Assembly (NCBI GenBank): GCA_945288535.1
Contig: CALYQQ010000019.1
Coordinates: 1 to 60,864 of the forward strand
Length of the DNA: 60,864 nucleotides
From: an uncultured Enterobacterales bacterium
Lineage (GTDB): Bacteria; Pseudomonadota; Gammaproteobacteria; Enterobacterales; CALYQQ01
Reading direction: 5' to 3'
Shown: positions 40,919-50,542 of the stretch, piece after piece
Layout: each line of letters begins with the position of its first letter
Numbering within the stretch: the stretch's first letter is position 1
The notes under the pieces: model-generated
Databases searched by the model: none
What the model saw: the letters and a program-made list of their open reading frames with translations, nothing else
What the model was told of the DNA's origin: nothing
Program-made: the position numbers and the translations under genes

Positions 40919-41821
40919 TTATTTGTTTAATCTAAAATAATCGACAATATTATTGATAAGTTTATTATCATCTTTCCAAACTAAGAAAATATTAATCGTT
41001 AATTGTTTTTCATAGTATGAATGAAGTCTTTTATAAACCACACCTTGGATATTAGCATGTATCATTGATTGAGGTAGTAGCATTATACTATTACCTAATG
41101 AAACATCTAGTAACATCGATAGGGTATCGGAAAGTTCTGTAATTTTTTCCACTGGACAAAGTAATTTATTAAAAACTTTTTCACATTGATCATAAAATAC
41201 AGGTTGTAAGTAACGCGCAAACCAAAAAAGAGGTAAATGAGTCACATCATTAAGATCAACATAATCATCATGGCTAGCGGGGTGCGTTTCAGGGAGTACC
41301 AAAATCATCGGTTCTTGGTGAACAAGTAAATATTTTTCATTGATAATATTTTCATTATAATATTCGGAAATAAATATAGCATTAACGTTATTTCTTTGAA
41401 GTTCTGTTAATAATTCTTTTGATGTATATTGATTTTTATAAACATCAACAAAGGTTGAAAACTGATTAAGAAATTTTTTAAATTTAGGAATAAAATCAAA
41501 GCATAATATTTTTGTCATTCCTAATAAGATCTTATCAGTTGTAGTTTCGTTAAATAAGTTAGATATTAACGTTAATTCTTGTAATAGACTTGTAGCTTTG
41601 AGTCGAAAGAGTTCTCCTTCTTTAGTTAGCATTACTTTTTGTGTATTTCTTAAAAATAGACGGACTTCTAGTTTTTCTTCTAATTCTTTTATTTGATTCG
41701 ATAAGGGAGGCTGACTAATGTTTAATTTATTGGCCGCTTTCCTAAAACTATACTCTTCACAGATGGCTAGAAAGTATTGTAACTGTCTAATTGTGGGTAA
41801 CTTGCGACTATAAATATCCAT
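40919..41821 (-). CDS. LysR-family transcriptional regulator
   Basis: 300 residues with an N-terminal winged helix RQLQYFLAICEEYSFRKAANKLNISQPPLSNQIKELEEKL and a C-terminal periplasmic-binding-like effector domain. I chose the ATG at 41821, which has AGGA five bases upstream; a longer frame from a TTG at 41866 lacks this and would add 15 residues. It is on the same strand as the propeller and reductase genes and may control them. Specific name and inducer not recognised. Confidence 0.85.
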   Translation of the reverse strand: MDIYSRKLPTIRQLQYFLAICEEYSFRKAANKLNISQPPLSNQIKELEEKLEVRLFLRNTQKVMLTKEGELFRLKATSLLQELTLISNLFNETTTDKILLGMTKILCFDFIPKFKKFLNQFSTFVDVYKNQYTSKELLTELQRNNVNAIFISEYYNENIINEKYLLVHQEPMILVLPETHPASHDDYVDLNDVTHLPLFWFARYLQPVFYDQCEKVFNKLLCPVEKITELSDTLSMLLDVSLGNSIMLLPQSMIHANIQGVVYKRLHSYYEKQLTINIFLVWKDDNKLINNIVDYFRLNK

Positions 41822-42706
41822 ATTGTCCTGTATTAATGACTGCTTTTTGAGTAACAGATGGTTCAATTTTATCTTTTACTATTTTACCCTATAGAGGAAT
41901 ATAATGTCAGTCTTTAAATGTTAAATAAATAGAATAGAGATAATCTTTCTGATGAGATAAAATATGGAGAATAATTATTATCAAAGAATAATATATAAAC
42001 AACAGTAAACAAGTTAAATAAATATCATGATCTTGTTTTGTTACTTTAATCATTTTTATATCACCGATAATAAAATATGAATAAACCTTAACATATCTTT
42101 TTCGGCGGTATTTATAATTATTAATAGTCGCTTTTAAATATTATGATTAATAAATTTTTTAATTTATAATGCGACAAAATACATCTAGCTACCATAAAGT
42201 AAAAGATAAGTTAATGTCGTTTATAAAATATTATTGAATCCTAAGCAATGTTTTTGTTATGTTTTAATTTTCCAATGCGGATAGTCACTTCAACAATTGA
42301 TCCAGCAAGGGAAACCATCTGATCTATTACCGTAAAATATCATCTAATATCAGCATATTTCATAAAAAAATAAAATAAATATCTTCTCACCATATAAAAA
42401 ATAAACTTGTTGGGACAGTCATTTTCATGTCAACAGAGAACTTATAATAGTCGCTATATAAATAGTATATAATGTCAACTTATTTGGTTAAAAGAAGCAT
42501 CTAGTCGTCACAATTCTCTAATTAATATCACTAAATTAAATTCTTCATATAAAATAAATAAAACCTTTTTTATACAATTCATTTAATTATAGCTAAAATA
42601 GAAGATTATATTGATTAATAAATAAACTATATTACTAGATAATATTTTTGTCATTACATGCACAATTTAATGTTTGTATAAGGTAATATAAATTAAATGA
42701 ATTAGT
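41822..42706. other. AT-rich gap upstream of the small RNA locus
   Basis: Nearly 900 bases with no gene on either strand. The left end holds the promoter of the LysR gene. Nothing else could be defined with confidence until the activator sites at 42707. Confidence 0.45.
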
Positions 42707-42787
42707 TGTCGTTATAATGAGACGATTATCATTATGATATATAGTAATAATTTATTTTTACAATATTATTGTCGTTAAGGACAGACA
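42707..42787 (+). promoter_or_regulatory. Two GlrR-type activator sites
   Basis: TGTC-N10-GACG at 42707-42724 (one mismatch) and a perfect TGTC-N10-GACA at 42770-42787 fit the TGTC-N10-GACA motif bound by the response regulator GlrR upstream of the glmY and glmZ small RNA genes in enteric bacteria. They lie about 110-190 bases upstream of the sigma-54 promoter, a normal distance for enhancer-binding proteins. Confidence 0.6.
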
Positions 42788-42855
42788 CTATTTATTTTAT
42801 GACTTTTATAAATAGACTTTATATTAAATAGGATATAATTTAATTATATGTTATT

Positions 42856-42868
42856 ATTCAATGCGTTA
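42856..42868 (+). promoter_or_regulatory. Possible IHF site
   Basis: ATTCAATGCGTTA matches the IHF consensus WATCARNNNNTTR at all but one fixed position. It lies between the GlrR-type sites and the -24/-12 promoter, where IHF is expected to bend DNA at sigma-54 promoters. The motif is degenerate in AT-rich DNA, so support is modest. Confidence 0.4.
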
Positions 42869-42896
42869 ACTATTGCACCAACGGATTTTAAAAAAA

Positions 42897-42912
42897 TGGC
42901 ATGATAAATGCT
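42897..42912 (+). promoter_or_regulatory. Sigma-54 (-24/-12) promoter
   Basis: TGGCATGATAAATGCT fits TGGCACG-N4-TTGCW with only two differences, with the invariant GG and GC dinucleotides at the required spacing. A TATAAT (42918-42923) overlaps just downstream, which could serve sigma-70. It drives the small RNA candidate that follows. Confidence 0.7.
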
Positions 42913-42924
42913 ATAAATATAATG

Positions 42925-43127
42925 CTATAAATACAGGAAAAATACATTCTATGATTATGAGAGTCTCGTTTCATAATGGGAGAATGTATCGTGCAGAGTA
43001 GGGTGTTTAATATTCTAGGTTAATGATGACGTCAGTTTCATTAAATGAGAATATACATAAATGAACATCAACCTTATAGCTTTAATTTGAATTCTCCATT
43101 TATACTTGCCTTCGGGCAAGTTTTTTT
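42925..43127 (+). ncRNA. glmZ: Candidate GlmZ-family small RNA
   Basis: An RNA of about 205 bases is predicted from the promoter to a strong terminator, the size of E. coli GlmZ (about 207). Its 5' part folds into a two-step hairpin: TACATTCT/AGAATGTA (42943-42950 with 42981-42988) enclosing ATTATGA/TCATAAT, as in the first stem-loop of GlmY/GlmZ. The position on the strand opposing hemY, the sigma-54 promoter and the GlrR-type sites all agree with glmZ, which in E. coli base-pairs with glmS mRNA to raise glucosamine-6-phosphate synthase. I could not clearly see the glmS-pairing segment, and the primary sequence is strongly diverged. Exact 5' end inferred. Confidence 0.6.
43104..43127 (+). 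terminator. Rho-independent terminator of the small RNA
   Basis: ACTTGCC-TTCG-GGCAAGT: a 7-bp stem closed by a stable TTCG tetraloop and followed by seven T residues (43121-43127). A textbook terminator, with no protein-coding gene before it. Confidence 0.9.
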
Positions 43128-43227
43128 ATATATCAACATTAGTACGCTTTTATTAGTGGTCATCTAAATCATATATTCTCTTTAAAATTATCTATGTTAA
43201 ATAGATATGCTTTAACTAACTTAATTT

Positions 43228-43818
43228 AGGATCAGTAATTAATAAAGAATATAACTCACTGCTTAAAGCGTATTTACTATTGCTTATCTTTATGATCTTA
43301 GTAGGGTAAATGAATGCAATGAACTTATCATCCATTAATACTATTGGGGCGATCAAACCTAATGAGCAAGCAATCATACTAGCTCCGCTGAATACCGCTA
43401 TAGTTTTATGCTTTCTACTATATGACCAAGTATTCAATGTGATTAAACAGGTTATGGATGCTTTCATTAATTAATTTCAGAAATTCAGATTAATGTTAGT
43501 GTAGAATATAAGTCTGTAATTGGAATATATTCCGTGATCATTGATAAAGATAAATTAAATACCGCACATCATACAATACGTGTTAATGAGTATAATACTT
43601 TTCAACTGGACGAAGGATCGCTTGAGAGCTCGTTTAATAGAAATGATATTTGGTCATTATCTTATGCGTTAGAAATAATAGCACCGTAGTAGCTGAAGGA
43701 TCCTCTTCTAGTACTTACTAATGATAAAACTCAGGTGCTAAGTCCTATTGAAAATAGTTCTCTTTTTATATTCCCCATCATAATGCTGTATGGATATCTT
43801 GTTGGACAATGCATATAA
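43228..43818 (+). pseudogene. Decayed coding remnant of unknown gene
   Basis: The plus strand shows protein-like frames broken by stops. From 43228 a hydrophobic segment (AYLLLLIFMILVG) ends in TAA. The same frame then continues as a 61-codon stretch containing GAIKPNEQAIILAPL up to 43474. A shifted frame follows (IYSVIIDKDKLNTAHHTIRVN, then DIWSLSYALEIIAP) to a double TAG near 43688, and stays open to about 43818 (LFIFPIIMLYGYLVGQ). The order, helix then extracytoplasmic-looking domain then helix, suggests a dead membrane sensor or transporter gene, but I do not recognise it. An 83-codon minus-strand frame (43216-43467) overlaps it. Confidence 0.45.
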
Positions 43819-44171
43819 CACTATAACAGTTATGTTTTTTTTAGTTAAATAACACAATATATCTTATGATCCTTTTTAATAACAAGCTAATCATACGAAA
43901 CGACTCGATTGTCACTACTTCGTTTAAATCTGCTATATTGGGTCATGGGCATTCTATTTTTGTTGTTACAACAACGATTAAGTGACAACCAGTTTAATGA
44001 ACTGATACAGAAATATCTTTTTATTCGGTAAATAGTAATGATGTTCAGCTATACAAACATGCAGTTACTCGTTTTTTATTGCTAAGTTTTAGTGAAAATA
44101 ACAATAGCCTTATTAGGCAGCAATAATCATTATTTAAAAAGTATTGCTTTATTCAATATTAATAATATATT
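43819..44171. other. Intergenic tail of the decayed region
   Basis: Short plus-strand fragments that look protein-like but are broken (IIRNDSIVTTSFKSAILGHG near 43890-43950; LLQQRLSDNQFNELIQKY near 43970-44020) suggest the decayed gene extended this far. No intact gene or clear regulatory site is seen. Confidence 0.35.
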
Positions 44172-44642
44172 TTATACACTCGGATGCCGGCGATAGAGCC
44201 ATATACCAGGAATAGAGAGGCCAATGGATAAAGCACCGGTAATAAATGCAGCGCGTAAAGAGTACGTGACAAAGATATCCATTAAGTCTGATGAATATCC
44301 AAGATGAGATAGCTCTACTAAAGAAATCATTGCTTTATAAGCGTATACACCGGGTACCATAGGTATAATAGCTGCTACAGTCACGACTTTAGGGTGTGCA
44401 AGATAGTGTCGAGAGAAGCAAATACCTAATACGCCGATTAGCATAGCAGCAAATAAGGTACTCCATTCAATAGATAATCCTGCTTTCATCATCATAAAGC
44501 GAAAACTATGACCAATACCACCGAGCAAGGCACAATGTTTTAATAATTTTACAGGCACAGAAAAGGTCATTGCAAAACCCACAGCCGCAACTGCGGATAA
44601 AATAAAATCACCTAAACATGATAATAAAAACATAATTACCAT
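44172..44642 (-). CDS. yjjB: ThrE-type exporter small subunit YjjB
   Basis: A 156-residue, four- to five-helix membrane protein matching E. coli Yjj[58 protein letters not shown] and the final [17 protein letters not shown]. With YjjP it forms a split ThrE/ArAE-like transporter implicated in succinate export under anaerobic conditions. I chose the ATG at 44642 by alignment with E. coli; earlier in-frame starts (44657, 44720) run into yjjP. It overlaps the end of yjjP by 7 bases. Confidence 0.88.
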   Translation of the reverse strand: MVIMFLLSCLGDFILSAVAAVGFAMTFSVPVKLLKHCALLGGIGHSFRFMMMKAGLSIEWSTLFAAMLIGVLGICFSRHYLAHPKVVTVAAIIPMVPGVYAYKAMISLVELSHLGYSSDLMDIFVTYSLRAAFITGALSIGLSIPGIWLYRRHPSV

Positions 44643-45412
44643 CCCTGAAGATCCCATAATCCTATCGCCATAACGACTCCAATACAGGTAGACAAAGTTA
44701 ATAATGTTGCAACAGTCCAACGTGCAACACCTGTATTTACATGACCTTTAAACATATCAGAAATTGCGTTAATAAGTGGAAAACCCGGTACTAATAATAA
44801 AATACACGAGGCCATGGCAACAGAAGGTGTATCTATTTGAATATAATGTATTGTTAAACCACATAATGATGTGGCAATGAATGCAGTAATACAAAAATTA
44901 ATAATTGGATTAACTTTCGCTTGTGCTAGCGCAATTCGGCTAAACATTGCAATAGCACTAATCACTAATGTAATAATGCTCGCGCCGACACTCCCTGAAG
45001 CTAACCAACAAAAACAACTACAAGATAATCCAACCATAAAGATTAATAATGGCTTTGGATAATGCAAAGGTTTAAGATGCTGAAGGCGTTTTTTAAAATC
45101 ATTTTCATCAAGCATCTTATGTTCAGCTAAAATAATTAAATGCTGTAATTCGGTAATCATATGCATATTAATGCTACTATCTAAGTTTTTACGCGTTATT
45201 GTTAAACAGTGATTTTGATACATCGTTGAAAGTACAATAGCATTTGCCGAGATCGAACTATCGACAGAATCCATTCCTAATGCAAGGCCAAGGCGTGTTG
45301 ATAATTGTTCAACTAATGTAGTTTCTGCACCATACTGCATAAGAAGAACTGCACATTGAATACATAACTGAGTAACATCTTGCTGTTGAGTTATTCTATT
45401 ATTGATAGACAT
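44636..45412 (-). CDS. yjjP: ThrE-type exporter large subunit YjjP
   Basis: A 258-residue protein that matches E. coli YjjP: a soluble N-terminal half with [26 protein letters not shown] and [20 protein letters not shown], then membrane helices with [30 protein letters not shown] and TGVARW. It forms a two-gene unit with yjjB. In E. coli the pair is near dnaT, so its place next to hemY is a rearrangement. Confidence 0.9.
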   Translation of the reverse strand: MSINNRITQQQDVTQLCIQCAVLLMQYGAETTLVEQLSTRLGLALGMDSVDSSISANAIVLSTMYQNHCLTITRKNLDSSINMHMITELQHLIILAEHKMLDENDFKKRLQHLKPLHYPKPLLIFMVGLSCSCFCWLASGSVGASIITLVISAIAMFSRIALAQAKVNPIINFCITAFIATSLCGLTIHYIQIDTPSVAMASCILLLVPGFPLINAISDMFKGHVNTGVARWTVATLLTLSTCIGVVMAIGLWDLQGW

Positions 45413-45639
45413 GATATTAAATAATCCTTTTTAATTAGCATAGAGATATATTTCTTATAATTAATGGTGATTAAATAAAGTTACCTAATTACGTAGTGCT
45501 ATTCATAGCTAATCAATCACTTTAATGATTATTTTTTCTCAGCAATCTACTTTATCATATTGCTTAGTTATCGCTTATTCATCAGTAAGTTATCATTAAC
45601 TCTAGGATGATAGATACTTGCATTACGTAATGTAATAAA

Positions 45640-45660
45640 AAGCCCCGGTAAATGGGGCTT
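45640..45660 (-). terminator. Terminator of the hemCDXY operon
   Basis: On the minus strand AAGCCCC pairs with GGGGCTT around a 7-base loop and is followed by a TTTTATT tract. It is 37 bases beyond the hemY stop. Confidence 0.85.
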
Positions 45661-45696
45661 AATGCCATTATCTTATAAGAATAAATCCACAATAAA

Positions 45697-46875
45697 TTAT
45701 AAAGCAAGTTCCAGGGCTTTTTGTCGAAGTTGTGTTGCTTGTTTAGGTTGTGCTAAATGATCGTATACGTTTGCTAATCTTACATAATCATGAATATCCA
45801 CACGTTGAGCAATTGCTTTTTGTAGGTATTCACTTGCTTGCTGCCATTGATTATTCTGTATTAATACAGTACCCATAACACTATTTAATAAAGGTGTTTC
45901 GCCATGTTTATTAATTAATTTTTGTAATACTTTTTCGATGGCGTCAGTATTGTTTAATTTTAACCGAGGGATTAATTGCAAAAATGTTTCGTTATAACCT
46001 TGTTTAAGATTTTCAATAATAATTTGCTCAGCGTTTATTGGATCGTTTTGGTCAATGAATAATGTAGCTGCTATAGTATTGATATCAGTATTGTGGCGTT
46101 GGCTGCGCGATAATGTAGACATCCATTGTTTTAATCCCTGAGTCCCTTGTGTTTCAATGCATTTATTCATAATCCCTTTATAAGCGGTTAACTCTATTTC
46201 TTTCAAGGTATTTTCATCATAAAGTGAGATTTTACGCATGGCCGGGAGCAGGGCGAGCAATTTTTGATAAGCATGCGTTTTTAAATAAGCTTGATGTGCC
46301 ATACGTAATAACTCAGGTTGGTAAGGTTGATTAGCTAAAAGGGGATCTAAGGTACGACAAGCATCCATATAGGCATTATGTGCGAGTTGAATTCTAGCTC
46401 GGCTAATCTCGACAGATAAACGATTTTTTCCTGCTGATAAATTTGCTTGTTCTAAATATTGACTAGTTGACAGCATATTACCGCGTTTTTGTGCTGCTTC
46501 AGCAGCGAGTAAATAATTTATCATGGGCTGATCAGCACTAGATGCGCCCAAGCTAAATAATTTTTCAGCACGTTCGTAATCGCCTTCAATTAAGCGTAAT
46601 AGTCCCGCTCTTGTCTGTTTTACAGCGCGAAGATGAGGGCGGCCGAAAAACCATCCTTTGGTTGCAGTAGTAATACGATAAATACGTTTAAACAACCATT
46701 GAGTAAAAAACAGACAAACAATAATCGCTAGGATCACCATACATAAGACGGTAATACTGGTGATAATTTCTATATTCTCGGTTTCAATAATGACACGTCC
46801 TTGATGTCCAACCAGTAACGGTCCCAAACCAATACATATTACGATGATCAGAAAAAGATATAACAGGCGAAACAT
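45697..46875 (-). CDS. hemY: HemY, TPR protein of the hem operon
   Basis: An inner-membrane protein of 392 residues (E. coli 398) with two N-terminal transmembrane helices (about 1-25 and 40-62) and a large TPR-repeat domain. Landmarks are GWFFGRPHLRAVKQTRAGLLRLIEGDYERAEKL and the late YLQKAIAQR repeat. E. coli HemY is named for the haem operon but is not the protoporphyrinogen oxidase of the same name; it is thought to influence haem-pathway flux. Two bases separate it from hemX. Confidence 0.92.
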   Translation of the reverse strand: MFRLLYLFLIIVICIGLGPLLVGHQGRVIIETENIEIITSITVLCMVILAIIVCLFFTQWLFKRIYRITTATKGWFFGRPHLRAVKQTRAGLLRLIEGDYERAEKLFSLGASSADQPMINYLLAAEAAQKRGNMLSTSQYLEQANLSAGKNRLSVEISRARIQLAHNAYMDACRTLDPLLANQPYQPELLRMAHQAYLKTHAYQKLLALLPAMRKISLYDENTLKEIELTAYKGIMNKCIETQGTQGLKQWMSTLSRSQRHNTDINTIAATLFIDQNDPINAEQIIIENLKQGYNETFLQLIPRLKLNNTDAIEKVLQKLINKHGETPLLNSVMGTVLIQNNQWQQASEYLQKAIAQRVDIHDYVRLANVYDHLAQPKQATQLRQKALELAL

Positions 46876-46877
46876 AC

Positions 46878-48536
46878 TTATTCTCCTGATTTATTAGATA
46901 AAGATGAGCCAGTTAGTAAATTTCTAACGCGATGTTGAACAACCTTCTCAAGTAAAGGTTGACTGCTTAACTCAGTAGGTAAACTGGTTTGAATTGTTTG
47001 ATGACTGAGTTGATCTAATTCAGTTATAAATGCTTGTGTTGCTGGATCTTGATTAATGTAATAGGTCTTTGCCCAGCTAGATGCATTTGCCAATGCTGTT
47101 TGATAGATTTCTTGTTGTTGAATCGGAACAGATTGGGCAGCAATGAGAAGTTGCATTCGAATATTTTCTTGTAAATAAGCTTGTTGGTTTGGTGTGAGTT
47201 CTGGTTTATTTTGGGCATTTACAGGATTTCGTTGTCTGACGGTAACAAAACCAGCAATAAATGTTTTCCAGCTTTTTGTTAAATTTTGTCGCCAATCACT
47301 TACCGAATTAGAAAGTTCTTCTGGTTTCATTTCATCGTTGGTGGAAAATATATTTTTGGGTAGTGACATCGATAAAGTATCAACCTGTTGGGAAAGCTGT
47401 TGTAACCTTATTATAATACCTTCGCGATCAATGTGGGGAATAGCACGTAATGTCGTTAAGTCACGATTAATTGCATTGCGTACATTATTAAGACTGGGAT
47501 CATTTAATTCGGCTAAATTAGCATCAGCACTGACTAATAATGCAATCGCTGTAGCTGCATCATGATCATGATTTAATTTTCTGACGGCTTGTTTTACAAA
47601 AAAGTTGCTTTCTGTTAATAACCATACAGTATCTCCCACACTTTCAGACTCACTCATGGCAAAGACTTTTGTTTTTAATTGCGTAACTTGTTGTGCGTGT
47701 TCTTTATCAGTAAGTATTAGTGAGTCGATAGTATGTTGCTGTTGTGCTAAATCAGATTTCACTTGTTGTTGTAATTGCTCTAGTGCTGTTTTTGTTGATA
47801 ATAATGCGTCATAATTATTTTTTAAGGTATTCAATTGATTAGATAACGAGACTATCTCTTTTTGTTGGTTATTGATGATACTGTATTGAGCATCATTTTT
47901 ATAAGTCATTTGATAATAGGTATAACCAGCTAAAGCTAATACTGTAGCGAGAGAAATTGCACTTAATATTGTACCTGTATGATTTTCTTTTGGTTTATCA
48001 GATTGGCTAACTGTGGTGGATTGATTATTGTTCGATATCGTTCGCATATTGTTACTTATTTTACTATCAGTTCCTTTTTTTTCTGCATCATTTGATGACG
48101 ATTTCATATTTATTGCAGCGTTAGTTGACGTCGTATCTGGTTGTGATTCAGCATGAATGGGGGATATGGGAGATGTCGATTTTATAGATTGTGCATGATC
48201 AGTGGGTATTGGTTGTGCATTTTGGTCGTTTTTTGATTGTATTGATTCCGTATTGTTCTTGTTCATAGCTGCATTTTTGCTAATCGTTGATGAGTATTTT
48301 TCAGCGGATTGATTTTTATTTTCCTTTATTACTGATTGAGATGCTGTAGGTTTATTTGCGATTGATGCTTTTTGAGTATCAACCAGTGTAGAAACTGATT
48401 TACCAGTGCTTGTTTTATCTACTGTCTTACTTGACTGCATGTTTTTATTCGATTGTGGCAATGTGTTATTTTCTTTTGGTGTATTAGTGCTACTAGTATT
48501 ATTTTTTTTCTCTGGAGCAGGAGTCGAGTTAGTCAT
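46878..48536 (-). CDS. hemX: HemX with a long low-complexity N-terminal extension
   Basis: Single-span membrane protein of the hem operon. The transmembrane helix is at about residues 188-209 (ILSAISLATVLALAGYTYYQ) and is followed by a coiled-coil region and the conserved periplasmic domain (DTVWLLTESNFFVKQAVRKL; LRAIPHIDREGIIIRLQQLS). The 552-residue length far exceeds the 393 of E. coli because the cytoplasmic part before the helix is a Ser/Thr/Asn/Lys-rich tract of about 187 residues. I chose the ATG at 48536 ([10 protein letters not shown]), overlapping hemD by 8 bases. The role is unclear; it was once proposed to be a uroporphyrinogen methyltransferase, without good support. Confidence 0.88.
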   Translation of the reverse strand: MTNSTPAPEKKNNTSSTNTPKENNTLPQSNKNMQSSKTVDKTSTGKSVSTLVDTQKASIANKPTASQSVIKENKNQSAEKYSSTISKNAAMNKNNTESIQSKNDQNAQPIPTDHAQSIKSTSPISPIHAESQPDTTSTNAAINMKSSSNDAEKKGTDSKISNNMRTISNNNQSTTVSQSDKPKENHTGTILSAISLATVLALAGYTYYQMTYKNDAQYSIINNQQKEIVSLSNQLNTLKNNYDALLSTKTALEQLQQQVKSDLAQQQHTIDSLILTDKEHAQQVTQLKTKVFAMSESESVGDTVWLLTESNFFVKQAVRKLNHDHDAATAIALLVSADANLAELNDPSLNNVRNAINRDLTTLRAIPHIDREGIIIRLQQLSQQVDTLSMSLPKNIFSTNDEMKPEELSNSVSDWRQNLTKSWKTFIAGFVTVRQRNPVNAQNKPELTPNQQAYLQENIRMQLLIAAQSVPIQQQEIYQTALANASSWAKTYYINQDPATQAFITELDQLSHQTIQTSLPTELSSQPLLEKVVQHRVRNLLTGSSLSNKSGE

Positions 48537-49299
48537 ATTTACGGATCTCATTGTTAAATGGTTGCTCAAATACGTTCAGCAGCCGACTATTATTTGAACT
48601 ATTTACAATACTAACATTATACCAACCAAGTTGTGATGCCATTTTAGCAATTCTTTCACTTACAACAACCAGTCTGCATCGAATAAGCCATGCACGCTGG
48701 CAAACGGGAACAAGTTTAATGAGTTGAACTAATAACGTATTACTGGTTATTACAATAGTATCAATGTGTTGTGCTTGCCATTGTTTAACTAACTCATTTA
48801 CATCATAGTCTATCATAATCCGTCGATAGCATTCGCAATAAGTCACTGATGCGCCACGTTGTTGTAACGTATCACCTAGTAATTTTCGACCGTTATTTCC
48901 TCGTAATATTAAGGCTTGTTTACCAGAAATCTTAGCCAACTCTGTGACAGCGAGTAAATGCTCACTATTTTCATAACTATTAGGATAAATGACGGGAACA
49001 CGGGTGGCCTTAGTTAATGCTGTTGCAGTAGTTTTACCAATTGAAAAATAAGTTACATCGTCGGGCCATGATGTATTTGTCTGACAGAGTAGTTGCTCAG
49101 CATAATTTACTGCATGGATAGACACAGCAAAAACCAAATCGCCCTTCTTCAAATTATTAATATAATATGGAAGAAGCGATAACTCTCTTCCTGATGAAAT
49201 CCTGAATAAAGGTGTATGATAAGCCTCAATACCTTTGCGATTTAACATTGTTACTAGTTCAACACCTGCATCATCTGGGCGCGTAATTAGTATTGCCAT
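48529..49299 (-). CDS. hemD: Uroporphyrinogen-III synthase
   Basis: A 256-residue HemD-fold protein that cyclises hydroxymethylbilane with D-ring inversion. It begins [17 protein letters not shown] and has the weakly conserved blocks [33 protein letters not shown] and ECYRR, with the final [13 protein letters not shown]. Family sequence identity is always low, so assignment rests on these motifs plus position between hemC and hemX. It overlaps hemC by 13 bases. Confidence 0.9.
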   Translation of the reverse strand: MAILITRPDDAGVELVTMLNRKGIEAYHTPLFRISSGRELSLLPYYINNLKKGDLVFAVSIHAVNYAEQLLCQTNTSWPDDVTYFSIGKTTATALTKATRVPVIYPNSYENSEHLLAVTELAKISGKQALILRGNNGRKLLGDTLQQRGASVTYCECYRRIMIDYDVNELVKQWQAQHIDTIVITSNTLLVQLIKLVPVCQRAWLIRCRLVVVSERIAKMASQLGWYNVSIVNSSNNSRLLNVFEQPFNNEIRKYD

Positions 49300-50234
49300 A
49301 ACGGGGCATTCACTTGAAAAAGTTGGCGTAAAATACGATCTGCACCTTTTGATAATAATTTATCAGCAACAGAAATACCTATTTGCTCTGCCTGGCTGAT
49401 ATGACCTTGTTGCTCTTCGTAAAGTATTTTTTGACCATCAGGTGTGCCGACTAACCCCTTTAAGTGAAGAGTTTCGCCATGAATTTGTGCATAGCCGGCA
49501 ATAGGCACTTGACATCCGCCATTGAGATAATTATTCATTGCGCGTTCAGCTTGAACACATAAAGCCGTGTTTTGATCATTTAGGCAGGAGAGGATGTTCA
49601 AGCATTGAAGGTTATCTAAGCGGCATTCAATGCCAATAGCACCTTGGCCCACTGCGGGTAGGCAAATCTCTTCTGGTAAAATGTGAGTGATTTGATCTGA
49701 CATGTTTAGACGATTCAACCCTGCAACCGCTAAGATAATTGCATCATAATGATTGTTCGTTAATTTAGCTAAACGACTGCCAACATTACCTCGCAAATTA
49801 TGAATATTTAAATCATTCCGAAATGCTTTCATCTGACATTGGCGTCGAAGACTTGACGTACCTACAATTGCGCCTATAGGCAATTGTTGTAAACTGGCAT
49901 AATGAGTTGATACAAATGCATCGTAAGGATTATCTCGTGCGCAAATAGCAGCAAGCCCGAGCGGTGAAGGAAATAACATAGGAACATCCTTCATAGAATG
50001 CACGGCAATATCAACACGATTTTCTAACAAAGCATGCTCTAACTCTTTAACAAACAAGCCTTTACCACCAATTTTTGCTAATGGACTGTCTAAAATGACA
50101 TCTCCACGTGTCACCATTGGAATTAATTCCACATGATATGAGGGATAATGTTGCACTATTTTTTGCTTTACATAATTGGCCTGCCAAAGTGCTAATGGAC
50201 TTTTTCTGGTGGCAATTCTTATAATATTATTCAT
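49287..50234 (-). CDS. hemC: Porphobilinogen deaminase
   Basis: Hydroxymethylbilane synthase of 315 residues. Substrate-binding and catalytic blocks: [48 protein letters not shown] with the catalytic Asp, [10 protein letters not shown] and [10 protein letters not shown]. The dipyrromethane-cofactor cysteine is Cys241 in [12 protein letters not shown]. First gene of the hemCDXY operon, divergent from cyaA as in E. coli. Confidence 0.95.
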   Translation of the reverse strand: MNNIIRIATRKSPLALWQANYVKQKIVQHYPSYHVELIPMVTRGDVILDSPLAKIGGKGLFVKELEHALLENRVDIAVHSMKDVPMLFPSPLGLAAICARDNPYDAFVSTHYASLQQLPIGAIVGTSSLRRQCQMKAFRNDLNIHNLRGNVGSRLAKLTNNHYDAIILAVAGLNRLNMSDQITHILPEEICLPAVGQGAIGIECRLDNLQCLNILSCLNDQNTALCVQAERAMNNYLNGGCQVPIAGYAQIHGETLHLKGLVGTPDGQKILYEEQQGHISQAEQIGISVADKLLSKGADRILRQLFQVNAPLWQY

Positions 50235-50439
50235 TGCTTATCGGTTTTTTATTGCTATTCGAAATATATGGGATTGCTACTAACTTGTACTGTGCATTGC
50301 TCAGTCATTATATAGATTTATTACCGTTTCAGTATAACCGCTTTGTGGTTAATTATCATGAAGGATATTTTATTACCTTATAAAAAGTGCGGATTTTTAT
50401 TAAGAGAAGAAAGAGTACCTTTACCACTGCGTAACAAGA

Positions 50440-50455
50440 TGTTACATTGATCACG
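50440..50455 (+). promoter_or_regulatory. CRP site upstream of cyaA
   Basis: TGTTACATTGATCACG fits the CRP consensus TGTGA-N6-TCACA with one mismatch per half-site. It closely resembles, as I remember it, the operator in the E. coli cyaA P2 promoter through which cAMP-CRP represses cyaA. It lies about 90 bases before the cyaA start. The region between it and hemC (50235-50439) must also carry the hemC promoter. Confidence 0.65.
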
Positions 50456-50542
50456 CTTTAGTAATGAAGTTTTTCGAATTATTTTGTTATTATAATAAAG
50501 AATTTTGTACTACTTTTTCTGGACAATAAAAGGCAAATATTC

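Noticed and set aside
43216..43467. 83-codon minus-strand frame with a hydrophobic stretch
   Set aside because: It is opposite the plus-strand frames that look more protein-like, lacks a good start signal and has no known relatives. Not listed as a gene, though it cannot be fully excluded.
47194..47565. 123-codon plus-strand frame inside hemX
   Set aside because: Antisense shadow of the conserved periplasmic domain of HemX.
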